NCBI GenBank assembly: GCA_022361195.1
Contig: JAKSBJ010000112.1
Span: forward strand, 1-64,000
Reading direction: 5' to 3'
From: Flavobacteriales bacterium
Lineage (GTDB): Bacteria; Bacteroidota; Bacteroidia; Flavobacteriales_D; Crocinitomicaceae
DNA: 64,000 nt
The notes under the pieces were generated by a model that saw only the letters and a list, made by a program, of their open reading frames with translations, was not told where the DNA came from and did no database searches. Both the position numbers and the translations under genes were made by a program. Of this stretch, positions 1 to 8,569 are shown in pieces. The number at the start of each line of letters is the position of its first letter. Position 1 is the first letter of the stretch.

Positions 1-579
1 ACCTAAGGGAAAAGAATAAAGCCCTTCAATGCTTTCTTCCATTACTAGTTTTCCTTGCAAGTCAAATATTTTAAGGTCGGCGCCAATTTGATCATCGCGT
101 AAAAAAACGGTTAAGGCATTTGCAAAATAATTTACCTTAATCCAAGGCCCGGCATCAATGCTTCCATCTTCCGTGGCATGATAAATAAAACTAATGGTAT
201 CAGCCTCTTTGGGATTCGTTTGTTCCGTTATGGCAAAACGAATGGTTCCATCCCCTTCTGTATCGTTTACCGAAAGATTAACAGAAATATAAGCTTGCTC
301 TCCTGGCGCCAATGATCCTAAAGAACCAAAAGTGGGAACATCATTAAAGCATCCCGTTGAAGTACAGGCTGAGACATGCCATTCAGAGGGAATGTCCAGC
401 TCAACATTTTCAAAATTGAGTGTTACAGACTGCTGCCCATCATTTTGAATAAAAATATACTCCGTATCATAATAGGCAAATGAAATCCAATTTTCATTTT
501 TGGGAGAAGGCGTAATGAGCAAGTCTTGACCAAAAGCACTCAAGGCAAACAAAAACGGTATGGAAAAAAGTAATTTCAT
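1..579 (-). CDS. Secreted protein with probable T9SS C-terminal region (partial, 3' end off window)
   Basis: The reading frame is open from an ATG at 579 to the left window edge, 193 codons visible. It starts with a signal peptide (MKLLFSIPFLFALSAFG, then QD). A beta-rich domain follows that has two nearby Cys residues (SACTSTGC) and an NxT-like extracellular composition. The last visible stretch (ADLKIFDLQGKLVMEESIEG) has the shape of a T9SS type A sorting domain, whose usual pattern is a short strand, then a 'DLxGK' turn, then a glycine-rich end. The protein is therefore probably exported by the Por/T9SS machinery. The function of the N-terminal domain is not recognised. The C-terminus lies outside the window, so the sorting-domain call is incomplete. 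Confidence 0.8.
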   Translation of the reverse strand, partial: MKLLFSIPFLFALSAFGQDLLITPSPKNENWISFAYYDTEYIFIQNDGQQSVTLNFENVELDIPSEWHVSACTSTGCFNDVPTFGSLGSLAPGEQAYISVNLSVNDTEGDGTIRFAITEQTNPKEADTISFIYHATEDGSIDAGPWIKVNYFANALTVFLRDDQIGADLKIFDLQGKLVMEESIEGLYSFPLG

Positions 580-661
580 CCTTGAATTAGACGCTTATTG
601 CTCTAAATTATTGCATTTTGAGCAGGATTTCCAATAAAGATCTATCTTTTTTCGGGAATCT

Positions 662-1966
662 CTATATAGCGTCTAAACTATCTTTTGGAATGTAACGCGT
701 AATAGGGAAAGAGTCAATTCGAGCCTTAATTGGCTTAATGAATTCCATATAATCAGGCAATAATGAATCAACCATTGGAACCGATTCAGGGAACTTTTCA
801 GCACGGTGGTTAATTTGTTTTCCGTTTTTCCAAAAACGATAACAAACATGTGGTCCGGTTGCCAATCCCGTACTTCCAACATATCCAATTACCTGCCCTT
901 GTGTTACATGAACACCTTTTTTAATTCCATCCGCAAAACCAGACATGTGCAGGTATTGGGTTGAATAAACATCATCATGCTTAATCTTTACATAGTTTCC
1001 ATTTCCACCCGAGCGGGTTGCGGCAATCACATAACCATCAGCTGTAGCCATAATTGGTGTTCCGTGAGGGGCAGCATAATCTGTTCCTAAGTGAGCTTTC
1101 CATCGTTTTTGTACCGGATGAAAACGTCGTCCGCTATAGCCCGAACTAATTCGTGAATATTTTACCGGAGCCATCAAAAACGGCCGTTTCATCTCCTTTC
1201 CATCTTCATTAAAATACCCCACTTTTTTGGTGGCTGAATCGAGCACATAACGGAAAGCGAAGAACTCTTTTCCCTGATGCTTAAAGTAAGCCGAATTGAT
1301 TTTTCCGACCCCATAGGGTGTTCCCTCTACTGATTTTTCGTCGTAAATGATTTTAAACTCATCTCCAGGGTGCAGGCGGAAGAAGTCAATGGTCCAGGCA
1401 AAAACTCCAGCAATATATTCGGCCAATTCTCCCGTCATATTAATATCCTCTAATTGTTGATCTAAAGCAAAAGTAAGGTTAGAGTTTTTGACAATTTCAC
1501 CCGAAATCATTCGTTCGGTAATTTGAGAAGGTTTTGACTTTTTCTCAACAAAAACCGAATCTGTAAAATCAAAAATCACATAGTCCACCACATTTTTAGG
1601 GTAAACACAATACAAAGCTTTTTCGGCTGTATCACCCAGCGCAGACAAAATCATAAAAGGATTTCCCTCTTTCACATATCTCAATCCAACCAGAGAATCT
1701 GCAGCTAATTCGGCCGCTACATTAATATCCCATTGGCTTACCCCATAAGGAGCAAACATGTGACTCATGGTCCAATTTGGCTGAACGGTATCTCGTCTTA
1801 CCTGAAAAGAGTCCAAATTAAAGCCATATTCAATATTGGGTGGTGGAACTTCAACAGAGTCTTTTACAGGTTGATCTTCCGGTTCTTCTGTTCCTCCTCC
1901 ACAAGAAAAAAGAGTGAAAACGGCTAAAAAAAGAGAAAAATAGACGGTTTTTATTGTGTTTTGCAC
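662..1966 (-). CDS. M23 family metallopeptidase, lipoprotein (peptidoglycan hydrolase)
   Basis: This is a 434-residue protein with a lipoprotein signal (L19-F-S-C22) and a C-terminal LytM/M23 domain. H292 and D296 (HLGTDYAAPHG) form the first zinc motif, and a GxTGLATGPH element holds H373. M23 enzymes cut peptide cross-links in peptidoglycan. A lipidated periplasmic form would act on the cell's own wall. The usual HxH motif here reads H373-V-C375, so the second His is Cys; Cys can bind zinc, and I recall this variant from other Bacteroidota M23 proteins. The N-terminal half resembles the OapA/opacity-type region that precedes many such domains. A TAATTTTG box lies at 2006-2013, about 40 nt upstream of the ATG. 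Confidence 0.9.
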   Translation of the reverse strand: MQNTIKTVYFSLFLAVFTLFSCGGGTEEPEDQPVKDSVEVPPPNIEYGFNLDSFQVRRDTVQPNWTMSHMFAPYGVSQWDINVAAELAADSLVGLRYVKEGNPFMILSALGDTAEKALYCVYPKNVVDYVIFDFTDSVFVEKKSKPSQITERMISGEIVKNSNLTFALDQQLEDINMTGELAEYIAGVFAWTIDFFRLHPGDEFKIIYDEKSVEGTPYGVGKINSAYFKHQGKEFFAFRYVLDSATKKVGYFNEDGKEMKRPFLMAPVKYSRISSGYSGRRFHPVQKRWKAHLGTDYAAPHGTPIMATADGYVIAATRSGGNGNYVKIKHDDVYSTQYLHMSGFADGIKKGVHVTQGQVIGYVGSTGLATGPHVCYRFWKNGKQINHRAEKFPESVPMVDSLLPDYMEFIKPIKARIDSFPITRYIPKDSLDAI

Positions 1967-2005
1967 GAGTTTTGGACGATTTTGGTTAGGAAATAGTCTT
2001 GGCTA

Positions 2006-2013
2006 CAAAATTA
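2006..2013 (-). promoter_or_regulatory. Possible -7 box for the M23 peptidase gene
   Basis: The minus strand reads TAATTTTG, an exact match to the Bacteroidota TAnnTTTG box, about 40 nt before the ATG at 1966. No clear -33 TTTG is found at the usual spacing, so support is only moderate. Confidence 0.35.
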
Positions 2014-2111
2014 CACAGGCAAGGCTTTGTTTTGAAGATGAAGTGTTAATCTTTATTAATAAGCAGATGTTTAGAATTCATTTTCCAGTGGTTTTGAGTA
2101 GATTCATTCTA

Positions 2112-3443
2112 ATGAAACCCTTTCTGCAATTCATTTTCCTGTCTTTGACTTTAATGATCTTTTGTTTTGGGGCAAATGCTCAACTAAGGAGTCATCAGTT
2201 CCTTTCGTCTGAAGAAGCTCAGGAGGATTTCCAAATTCTTTGGACGACTTTAAAAGAAGTTCACCCCGATTTATATCGCCTCAACTCCAAAATTAAAATG
2301 GATTCTCTTGCAGAGGAGATGAACCAAGACTTGGCAAAATCAAGTTCGGTTGGTTATCTCGAACTTCTTTCCAAAATAGCGGAATTGACTACAGCAGTAG
2401 GTGATATTCACCTGCAATGGTCACATTCACGAGATTACATCAAGTTCAGAAATCAAAATATCCCTGTTATTCCTCTGGTCTTTAAATATTGGGATGGGTC
2501 GTTCCTTTTAAAGGATGATTTTGGACAAAACTTACAATTTCAGTTGGGAACAAAAATCATCGCCATCAATGGAGAAAAGATGGATGATTATTTAGTGAAA
2601 AACTACCCACTATTGCCTATTCAAGGTGAGAATCATAACATTCAAGCCGAATGGTTAGCCAATTATTATCCTAATCACCACACCAATTTTTGGGAACAGC
2701 CTTCCTTTTACATTCTTGAAAGTCAATATCAAAACGAAACTATTAGGACAGATACTATTTGGGCACGAACAAAAGGTGAGTTTTTAACTTCTCGTCAAGA
2801 AGAGTCTACTAATACCTCCCCTTATCAATTCAAAATTGAAGGGCAAAAGGCTTTTTTAAAGATTGAATATTTTAAGAAGAAGTATTTCAATGAAGAACAT
2901 CCGGGAATGGATTTGGCTGAATTTGGGAGTTATTTGGACTCTGTTTTTCAAATCATTCATCAAGAAAAAATTGAACTGTTGGAACTCGATATTCAAGGCT
3001 TTAATGTTGGGGATCACCGTTACGGACAACTACTTTTTGCCCATTTGGTTGATCAACCTTTTCAATATGTCGAGGAGGTTAAACTGCCCCAATTTGATCA
3101 GCTCAGTGAGGAAAAATACGTTCAAGTGCTCAAAACCACTCCAGATTCTATTTTAAAGTCACTTAGTGCAGAACATCCACCAGCAATTTACCCTTTCTCG
3201 GGTCAATTAGATGTTCATGCCAATGGAATTAGTTTTTCGGCCAAAAGCCTCTTTTGTTCCAATTTGGTTAAAAGAACTCAAACTACTTTCAAAAAAGCTT
3301 GTGGAGCCGCTTATTACGGTATAAATTGTGGCGAACTCGCAGTGAACTTACCACATTCAGGCATCAAGGTTTATATACCAACTAAACAGCTCATTTGCAA
3401 TCCGGAATTCTATTCAAAGACGGAAGGCATTTTGTACAAATGA
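2112..3443 (+). CDS. S41 peptidase-like exported protein
   Basis: A signal peptide (MKPFLQFIFLSL...GANAQ) supports the start at 2112 (443 aa). The open frame runs back to 1956 but would overlap the divergent gene. The N-terminal half has the three-helix region typical of Bacteroidota S41 proteins (EDFQILWTTLKEVHPDLYR, ending in VGDIHLQW). The C-terminal half keeps the nucleophile region (NGISFSAKSLF) and the glycine-rich YYGINCGE region. The usual substrate-pocket motif DLRGNGGG is degenerate (DIQGFNVGDHR). S41 enzymes are C-terminal processing proteases. The degenerate motif leaves open whether this one is active or only a substrate-binding relative. Confidence 0.8.
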   Translation: MKPFLQFIFLSLTLMIFCFGANAQLRSHQFLSSEEAQEDFQILWTTLKEVHPDLYRLNSKIKMDSLAEEMNQDLAKSSSVGYLELLSKIAELTTAVGDIHLQWSHSRDYIKFRNQNIPVIPLVFKYWDGSFLLKDDFGQNLQFQLGTKIIAINGEKMDDYLVKNYPLLPIQGENHNIQAEWLANYYPNHHTNFWEQPSFYILESQYQNETIRTDTIWARTKGEFLTSRQEESTNTSPYQFKIEGQKAFLKIEYFKKKYFNEEHPGMDLAEFGSYLDSVFQIIHQEKIELLELDIQGFNVGDHRYGQLLFAHLVDQPFQYVEEVKLPQFDQLSEEKYVQVLKTTPDSILKSLSAEHPPAIYPFSGQLDVHANGISFSAKSLFCSNLVKRTQTTFKKACGAAYYGINCGELAVNLPHSGIKVYIPTKQLICNPEFYSKTEGILYK

Positions 3444-3507
3444 TTTCAATTTTAGTTTTTTGCTAAAATTGTTTGCTTTAAGTTTTCTTTTTTCGTACTT
3501 TCCTTAT

Positions 3508-3936
3508 ATGACCTTTTTGGGAAACGGAAATAAACGATTCGTCAACAAGCTCTTCCCAAAGAAGATGTTCGAAAGACGAAAAAAGCAAGAGCACGATACA
3601 GTTACTTATCATGCTCAAAGAAGAAAGTTTACCCCTTCTCAAAAGCAAAAAGAATCCTTGTTGAGCCGCATCAGTCTATTTGGTGGTTCTCTGCTCTTTG
3701 CAGGCTTATCTATACTCCTATACGTTCACTACGGACAATATGAACTGAATCAAAATGAAGAAAGAATTGAACATCAGAAAACTAAAGAAAGTGTCAATTC
3801 TTTGATTAAAAAAGGAGATCGCAACATGGAAATTCATGCTTACACTACTGCTTCGAAATACTATGAACAGGCTTTGGAAATTGACCCCAACAATACTGAG
3901 ATAAAGGTCAAACTATTTCGAGCTAAAAAAATGTAA
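3508..3936 (+). CDS. Single-pass membrane protein with a TPR motif
   Basis: I prefer the ATG at 3508 (142 aa) because a promoter-like TACTTT sequence sits just upstream, inside the longer open frame that begins at 3460. The basic N-terminal cytoplasmic segment (many K/R) is followed by one transmembrane helix (SLLFAGLSILLYVHYG). A short charged linker and one TPR-like helix pair follow (AYTTASKYYEQALEIDPNN). The family is not recognised. The topology suggests a small membrane-anchored scaffold with its TPR outside the cytoplasm. It runs convergently toward the SRPBCC gene, with about 20 nt between them. Confidence 0.7.
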   Translation: MTFLGNGNKRFVNKLFPKKMFERRKKQEHDTVTYHAQRRKFTPSQKQKESLLSRISLFGGSLLFAGLSILLYVHYGQYELNQNEERIEHQKTKESVNSLIKKGDRNMEIHAYTTASKYYEQALEIDPNNTEIKVKLFRAKKM

Positions 3937-3956
3937 CAGAAAACAATTAATAAATC

Positions 3957-4391
3957 TTAGGTCTTCTCCACCAAATCTTTGATGCTATTTAAAATGTCAG
4001 GAAGACCCTTTTGAGTATGATCCTGCATTTCTGGTTTGCTAAAACCTTCTTGCAGCCAGCTTAATTGCTGTTGATTTGGAGAAAGTGATTTTATAGAAAG
4101 GGAAACGTGCGAGTAGTTTTCTTCTTTATCCTCCAGGCCAGAATATTGTGCCCAGTAGGCATATTTCAAAAATTGATTGGGTACATTTTCCAACACGTTT
4201 CCCTTGTCCTGATATTTATATCCATCGTACACTCCCTGAAAGATAATGGGACTTCCCACTTTCCAATCAGTGATTGTTTCAGTTCCAAAAAGGTAAACTT
4301 TAATCTTTTCGGGGTTCACCAAAGCATCCCACACTTCTTCGGCAGTAGCGTTGATTATAATTTCAGCAGATGCTTTTAAACTCCTATCCAT
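3957..4391 (-). CDS. SRPBCC / AHSA1-type ligand-binding protein
   Basis: This 144-residue protein has the START-like SRPBCC fold signature: 'INATAEEVWDALVNPEKIKVYLFG' at the N-terminus (given here as one motif with its positions about 12-35), a central W.VG..I.F.G strand pair, and a C-terminal long helix. Members bind hydrophobic ligands or modulate partners; the AHSA1 branch is often called an activator of Hsp90 ATPase-like protein. It starts exactly at the base after the tryptophan dioxygenase stop codon, so the two genes are almost certainly co-transcribed and translationally linked. A specific ligand cannot be read from the sequence. Confidence 0.85.
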   Translation of the reverse strand: MDRSLKASAEIIINATAEEVWDALVNPEKIKVYLFGTETITDWKVGSPIIFQGVYDGYKYQDKGNVLENVPNQFLKYAYWAQYSGLEDKEENYSHVSLSIKSLSPNQQQLSWLQEGFSKPEMQDHTQKGLPDILNSIKDLVEKT

Positions 4392-5420
4392 TTATAGTTC
4401 GTCTTTTAGTTTTTCTTCTGTTTTAAGCGACTCAGCCAATACTTCCTCTACCCAAGATTTTCCCCATTCTTCAATTTCTGTCTCAGACCACAATTCCGGA
4501 TAAAAAATTCGGCGTTGAAAACGAGGCGGAAGGTATTTTTTCCAGTTCGTTCCACCAGTTCCTTTTTCATCACCTGCTGCTCCCCCCATATAATGTACAG
4601 CCGTTCTGTAATGTACCAAAGGCCAGTTCACATTCACATTAATATCCAACTCTCTTAGTCGTTGAATAAGCAATGGATTCTTTTGATCCTCTGCCGAAAG
4701 TTCCTGGTACTTTTTCCAAATATTAATGGGTTGATATTCATCTGCAAATCGATGAAAATCGGCTAAATATTTATTTTCAAAATCTCTTAAAGTGAGTGTT
4801 TTTTCACCCGTATCAGCCACAACAGCACCTCTACGCCAGTAAATGTTATCCAACTGCTCATGATAATCCGCATTCCACAGTTCTTCTCTTTTACTTTCGT
4901 GAACTAAATTCTTCAAATCTGTACTCGCAATTTCGATGTAACGATAACTCGCCGTTTGAAATCCACTCGCTGACAAAAGTGACATTCTGAACTTAGTAAA
5001 TTGCTCCTTCTCCATCCCAAAACGCATAATATCAAACGAACGGGTCAATGCCTCAAAGTATTTGTTAACCCGCTTTAAACGCTCTATGAAGAAATTTACA
5101 TCCAGATTATCTTTCCAACCCAAATCCTGCCCTGCATCAGAAATGTTTTTTCCGTTCTTACAAATCTGCTCCAGCTCATGTGAAATCAGTGAAAAATACA
5201 ATTCTGTAATTTGATGATAGACAATGAAGATCTTCTCATCCGGAAAATCCGTTTTAGGTTTTTGAAGACTCAATAAACTATCAACTTCAATATAATCCCA
5301 GTAGGTAAGTGGGTTTGCATAGATTAAACCGTCCAGATATGAATCAATATCCTGACCAATTAATGCATATTTTTCCTTTAATCGTTTTACTCGATCGAGT
5401 GTGCTTTCCTTGATTTCCAT
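4392..5420 (-). CDS. kynA: Tryptophan 2,3-dioxygenase
   Basis: This heme dioxygenase opens the indole ring of tryptophan to N-formylkynurenine, the first step of the kynurenine route. Family hallmarks are clear: TYWDYIEVDSLLSLQ, the distal-His region FIVYHQITELYF, the proximal-His region TAVHYMGG, and the substrate loop GTGGTNW near the C-terminus. I chose the ATG at 5420 (342 aa) because homologues begin about there and a TACCTTTA box (5441-5448) lies just upstream. A longer frame starts at 5453. No kynureninase or kynurenine monooxygenase gene is adjacent, so the pathway must be completed elsewhere. Confidence 0.92.
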   Translation of the reverse strand: MEIKESTLDRVKRLKEKYALIGQDIDSYLDGLIYANPLTYWDYIEVDSLLSLQKPKTDFPDEKIFIVYHQITELYFSLISHELEQICKNGKNISDAGQDLGWKDNLDVNFFIERLKRVNKYFEALTRSFDIMRFGMEKEQFTKFRMSLLSASGFQTASYRYIEIASTDLKNLVHESKREELWNADYHEQLDNIYWRRGAVVADTGEKTLTLRDFENKYLADFHRFADEYQPINIWKKYQELSAEDQKNPLLIQRLRELDINVNVNWPLVHYRTAVHYMGGAAGDEKGTGGTNWKKYLPPRFQRRIFYPELWSETEIEEWGKSWVEEVLAESLKTEEKLKDEL

Positions 5421-5609
5421 AGATGGACTTTTAGTGCCTTTAAAGGTAGACAATGTTTCCTAAAATGTGAGGGTGAAAAAATGTGATTTTAGTCAGGTTG
5501 GAGGTATTTTTTAGACAAAAGATAGTTAGATCATTGCACTAGCATATGAAAAGTACGATGAATTCAAGAAAAAGACAGTATGATAGAACGATGGTTGTTT
5601 AGCTATCTC

Positions 5610-6356
5610 CTAATTTGAAACTGGATAAAGCATGAATTCCTTTTTACAATAATCACAATCTCCGTATTCTTTATTTGGATGAGGCCGGAGAAGTTGAATT
5701 ACTTTCACTCCTTTTTCTGTCTTATTCAAATAGTATTTACGATCGGTTATTTTGAAAGCGGAAATGTAAGTAGCGCAATTATATCCTCCAATGAGCTTAA
5801 AGGATTTAAGGTCATTTGGAAAAGGAGATTGAAAGCTCATTTGATATGGAATTTTATTGACTGATTTACCAACATCCTGAATTTTTAGGACGATTGGTTT
5901 TCCATCTAACTTTGTATGGTACGAAAAGCCAGTTTTGGATTCGATATCCAACGTCCAACCTTTTAACTTTTCTTGCATGATTGGATCAAAGTCGATTTGA
6001 ATAGAATCCGAGTTCAAATATTCGTAAGATGGCTTTTGGCAACCTTCGGCATAGAATTCAAAAGAAGGAACAAACTCGTAGTCGTAAGCATCACTGGCAA
6101 TCACCCTACCGTAAAAATGATGATTGTTTTTTCGCTCCAAACCATCTTTATAACGGATGGATGATGTAATGATCACCGAATCTCCCTCTACCCAAAAGAG
6201 TTTCCAGGAATATTGACCATATTTCAAATCAGCTTCGGAAGTTTCAAAAACAATTTCCTCATCCGTCTCTTGAGAAGCCTTAAAGGCCAAAAAAGACAAT
6301 ACGGTTATCAAGAAAATTGAGTGTTTCAAATATCTACTTAAGTGCATATCAGCCAA
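5610..6356 (-). CDS. Exported protein of unknown function
   Basis: This 248-residue protein has a hydrophobic N-terminal signal (HSIFLITVLSFLAFKASQ). An internal start at the fourth codon (6347) is also possible. The mature part is beta-rich with scattered Cys. Near the C-terminus there is a CDYCKK motif (GDCDYCKKEFML), which could bind metal or form a disulfide. I do not recognise the family. It lies downstream of the DUF3108 gene in the same direction but is separated from it by a terminator hairpin, so it is probably transcribed on its own. Confidence 0.7.
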   Translation of the reverse strand: MADMHLSRYLKHSIFLITVLSFLAFKASQETDEEIVFETSEADLKYGQYSWKLFWVEGDSVIITSSIRYKDGLERKNNHHFYGRVIASDAYDYEFVPSFEFYAEGCQKPSYEYLNSDSIQIDFDPIMQEKLKGWTLDIESKTGFSYHTKLDGKPIVLKIQDVGKSVNKIPYQMSFQSPFPNDLKSFKLIGGYNCATYISAFKITDRKYYLNKTEKGVKVIQLLRPHPNKEYGDCDYCKKEFMLYPVSN

Positions 6357-6367
6357 AGTAACTAAAA

Positions 6368-6400
6368 AGACCGATCATCTCAAATGGAAATAACCGGTCT
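6368..6400 (-). terminator. Rho-independent terminator after the DUF3108 gene
   Basis: Read on the minus strand, AGACCG and CGGTCT pair (6395-6400 with 6368-6373) and are followed directly by TTTTT. It sits between the DUF3108 gene and the next minus-strand gene. Confidence 0.6.
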
Positions 6401-6443
6401 AACTACTAAACCATAAAGTTTTTGGTTTTTTTAAGTTTTATGT

Positions 6444-7253
6444 CTAGTCTATCTTGGCTAATTTATTGGCAAGTCCTTCCCACTCTACCAAGTGCATTTT
6501 CATAGAACCTACCTGTAATTTGGCTTTAGCCAGAACTGGAATTTTATTTTCATCCGCCGAAATGTAAACCGTTAGATCTTCCTCAGAAGTAAACACTCGT
6601 CCTTCCTGTACAACAGGAGCAAATTTGTGGCAAAGGAATTTTCCCTTTCTAATTTTCACAACCTCTTTTCCCTTGTATTTAATCTCTGTAGGATAAAGTT
6701 CATCATCCATGAAGATATTTACTAAAAAACGCTCATCCATTTTGGCTTTAGAGAAATCAAACGTTCTTGCATAATAGAAAGCAGAAATCATGTCCTGTAC
6801 CAAATCAGGCGTATCAAACTTCTTCCCCTCTCCATTATCCACTTTATTTTGATGCTGAAAAAAGGTGTAATCCTGATTCAACTTGTAACCTCCCTCATTT
6901 ATCCTCCGCACAAACATCCAAGGGAACATTCCTTCCGAGTCCATATAAGACTCATAGCGGTCGTTTACCTTATAAAACCATTCAAATGCTGATATCGTCT
7001 TTCCGGTTCCCTGAACTCTCCATAGCTTTCTCCCTTTCACCTTTTTATCGCTCAAATCTACCCGAAGAATTGCTTCACCAGCGTCAAAAATCCCATAGGT
7101 CATTCGATAACGTAGTTTTTCTCCTGGTTTAAATGCTTTTTGTTCTACCTTTTTAAACGGTTTCATTTTTTCCCCGTCTTCAAAAAAGATTGCGGCACTC
7201 TTTCCTATCAGTATAAAACCTGCCGCAAATAATGTTAATGCTAACTTTTTCAT
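6444..7253 (-). CDS. DUF3108 domain periplasmic protein
   Basis: This 269-residue protein has a signal peptide (MKKLALTLFAAGFILIGKSAA). It matches the DUF3108 pattern: 'GEKLRYRMTYGIFDAGEA' near residues 43-60, a central FEWFYKVNDRYESYMD strand pair, and a C-terminal LTVYISADENKIPV element. The family is predicted to be a beta-sandwich in the periplasm. Its biochemical role is unknown; it is often found near envelope genes. The upstream gap (7254-7492) shows no clear promoter box. A terminator hairpin lies downstream at 6368-6400. Confidence 0.85.
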   Translation of the reverse strand: MKKLALTLFAAGFILIGKSAAIFFEDGEKMKPFKKVEQKAFKPGEKLRYRMTYGIFDAGEAILRVDLSDKKVKGRKLWRVQGTGKTISAFEWFYKVNDRYESYMDSEGMFPWMFVRRINEGGYKLNQDYTFFQHQNKVDNGEGKKFDTPDLVQDMISAFYYARTFDFSKAKMDERFLVNIFMDDELYPTEIKYKGKEVVKIRKGKFLCHKFAPVVQEGRVFTSEEDLTVYISADENKIPVLAKAKLQVGSMKMHLVEWEGLANKLAKID

Positions 7254-7454
7254 ACTTTAAATTTTATGGTTCAGTACAGAGGGAAAAACAAATTCGATGC
7301 CAAAATGTAAAATGAGCACTTTTAAATCAGCGAGTAAACTGTCTGAATCGAAAAAAGATACAGATCAGCATATATTTTGAATAAAAATTTGTTTTAAACA
7401 AAGAAACTCCGTACATTTAAGCACAGAGTAAGTAGTTTTTTTCATTTCAAAAGT

Positions 7455-7486
7455 TGATAAGTCCGGCTAGGTTAGTTGGACTTATC
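7455..7486 (-). terminator. Terminator at the end of the PfkB-GT9 operon
   Basis: GATAAGTCC (7455-7463) pairs perfectly with GGACTTATC (7478-7486), a 9-bp stem. It lies just past the stop of the GT9 gene. The T-rich side on the plus strand (TCTTTTTT) makes it potentially bidirectional. Confidence 0.6.
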
Positions 7487-7492
7487 TCTTTT

Positions 7493-8485
7493 TTAGGGAT
7501 CCCGTTGTATCTCTTGTACTATATCACGATAGTCAACTGCTAATGGTTGGGGATTTTTTAAATTTTTTTTATCTTCAAACACTATCGTATTGATTCCCAG
7601 AGGCTTCCATCTTCCAGCATGAATAGGTTTTATGGTCGAAAATAAACCAATTGTATGAATTCCACACATTCCGGCAATGTGTAGAGGTCCTGTACTGGCT
7701 GCAACCAAATAATCTGCTTGCTCAATAAAAGAGATTAATTCCTCAAGCGTCATTTTACCACCCATATCGTGTATATAATTTGCCTGTGGTAATTGTTTTC
7801 GGAACATTTCTGCCTCCTTTTCGGTTCCTGTTACGAATATTTCATGCTCATCAGCTGATAATTCGTTCATCAGCTTCACAAAGTCCTCTAATGGCCATTC
7901 AACAGCAGATCCTTGGGATTTGGGATGCAGAATAATTTTTTTCTTCCCAATTGGAAATAAACTGCTGAACTTTTCGGGAAGTACATTCGGATTTTTAAAT
8001 CCTGCATATTCGGTCAATTCTGCCAAACTATAGAATTTACTTATTCCTAGAGGTTGCAGTAACTTACAATTGAGTTGAGATTCGTGTAAATCCGACCTTT
8101 TACGGCTGAAATTAGGACGATGGTTGCAGGTACTAAGGTGGTACAGGCGATGAGACGTTCCAATTCGATTTGGAATTCTGGCCTTCTTCACCTTTTTTGC
8201 CAATTCTTTCCTTGGGAAAACATGGATGAAGGTATCAACCTCCTGTGAAGCTAACCACTCAATTAATTCATCATCTCCCTTTTTTTCAAGTTCGGCCCAC
8301 TCCCATATTTCATCTACATGCGGACAACATTGAATAATGGGTCTGGTGTAGGTATTTCCCAAAAATACGATTTGAGCCGATGGAAAATGCTCTTTTAAAA
8401 TTCCGGCTAAAGGAAGGGTCAAAACCACATCTCCAATACTATCGGTACGGGAAATGACAATTTTATGTGGATTTGTAATACTCAC
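7493..8485 (-). CDS. Glycosyltransferase family 9 (heptosyltransferase-like)
   Basis: This 330-residue protein has the GT9 layout. The N-terminal Rossmann half opens with KIVISRTDSIGDVVLTLPL (the family's 'R.DxIGDvvlt.P' motif). The C-terminal half has the donor-site motifs ILHPKSQGSAVEWP and ASTGPLHIAGMCG. Family members add heptose or related sugars from nucleotide donors to lipid A core or other surface glycans at the cytoplasmic membrane. It is the last gene of the five-gene minus-strand operon, after the membrane glycosyltransferase-like gene with an 84-nt gap, and is followed by a terminator. Confidence 0.9.
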   Translation of the reverse strand: MSITNPHKIVISRTDSIGDVVLTLPLAGILKEHFPSAQIVFLGNTYTRPIIQCCPHVDEIWEWAELEKKGDDELIEWLASQEVDTFIHVFPRKELAKKVKKARIPNRIGTSHRLYHLSTCNHRPNFSRKRSDLHESQLNCKLLQPLGISKFYSLAELTEYAGFKNPNVLPEKFSSLFPIGKKKIILHPKSQGSAVEWPLEDFVKLMNELSADEHEIFVTGTEKEAEMFRKQLPQANYIHDMGGKMTLEELISFIEQADYLVAASTGPLHIAGMCGIHTIGLFSTIKPIHAGRWKPLGINTIVFEDKKNLKNPQPLAVDYRDIVQEIQRDP

Positions 8486-8569
8486 GAATGCTAAGTTAAA
8501 GCTATAAAATTTCCTTTAGAGCGGAATCCCTCATCTTTTATCCGCAACAGGATGTTGGTCTGCATTACT

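Noticed and set aside
4392-5453. Complete kynurenine operon around the tryptophan dioxygenase
   Set aside because: No kynureninase, formamidase or monooxygenase is recognisable in the neighbouring genes.
6767-7132. 121-codon plus-strand open frame antisense to the DUF3108 gene
   Set aside because: Low-complexity residues and no start context; the DUF3108 frame is convincing.
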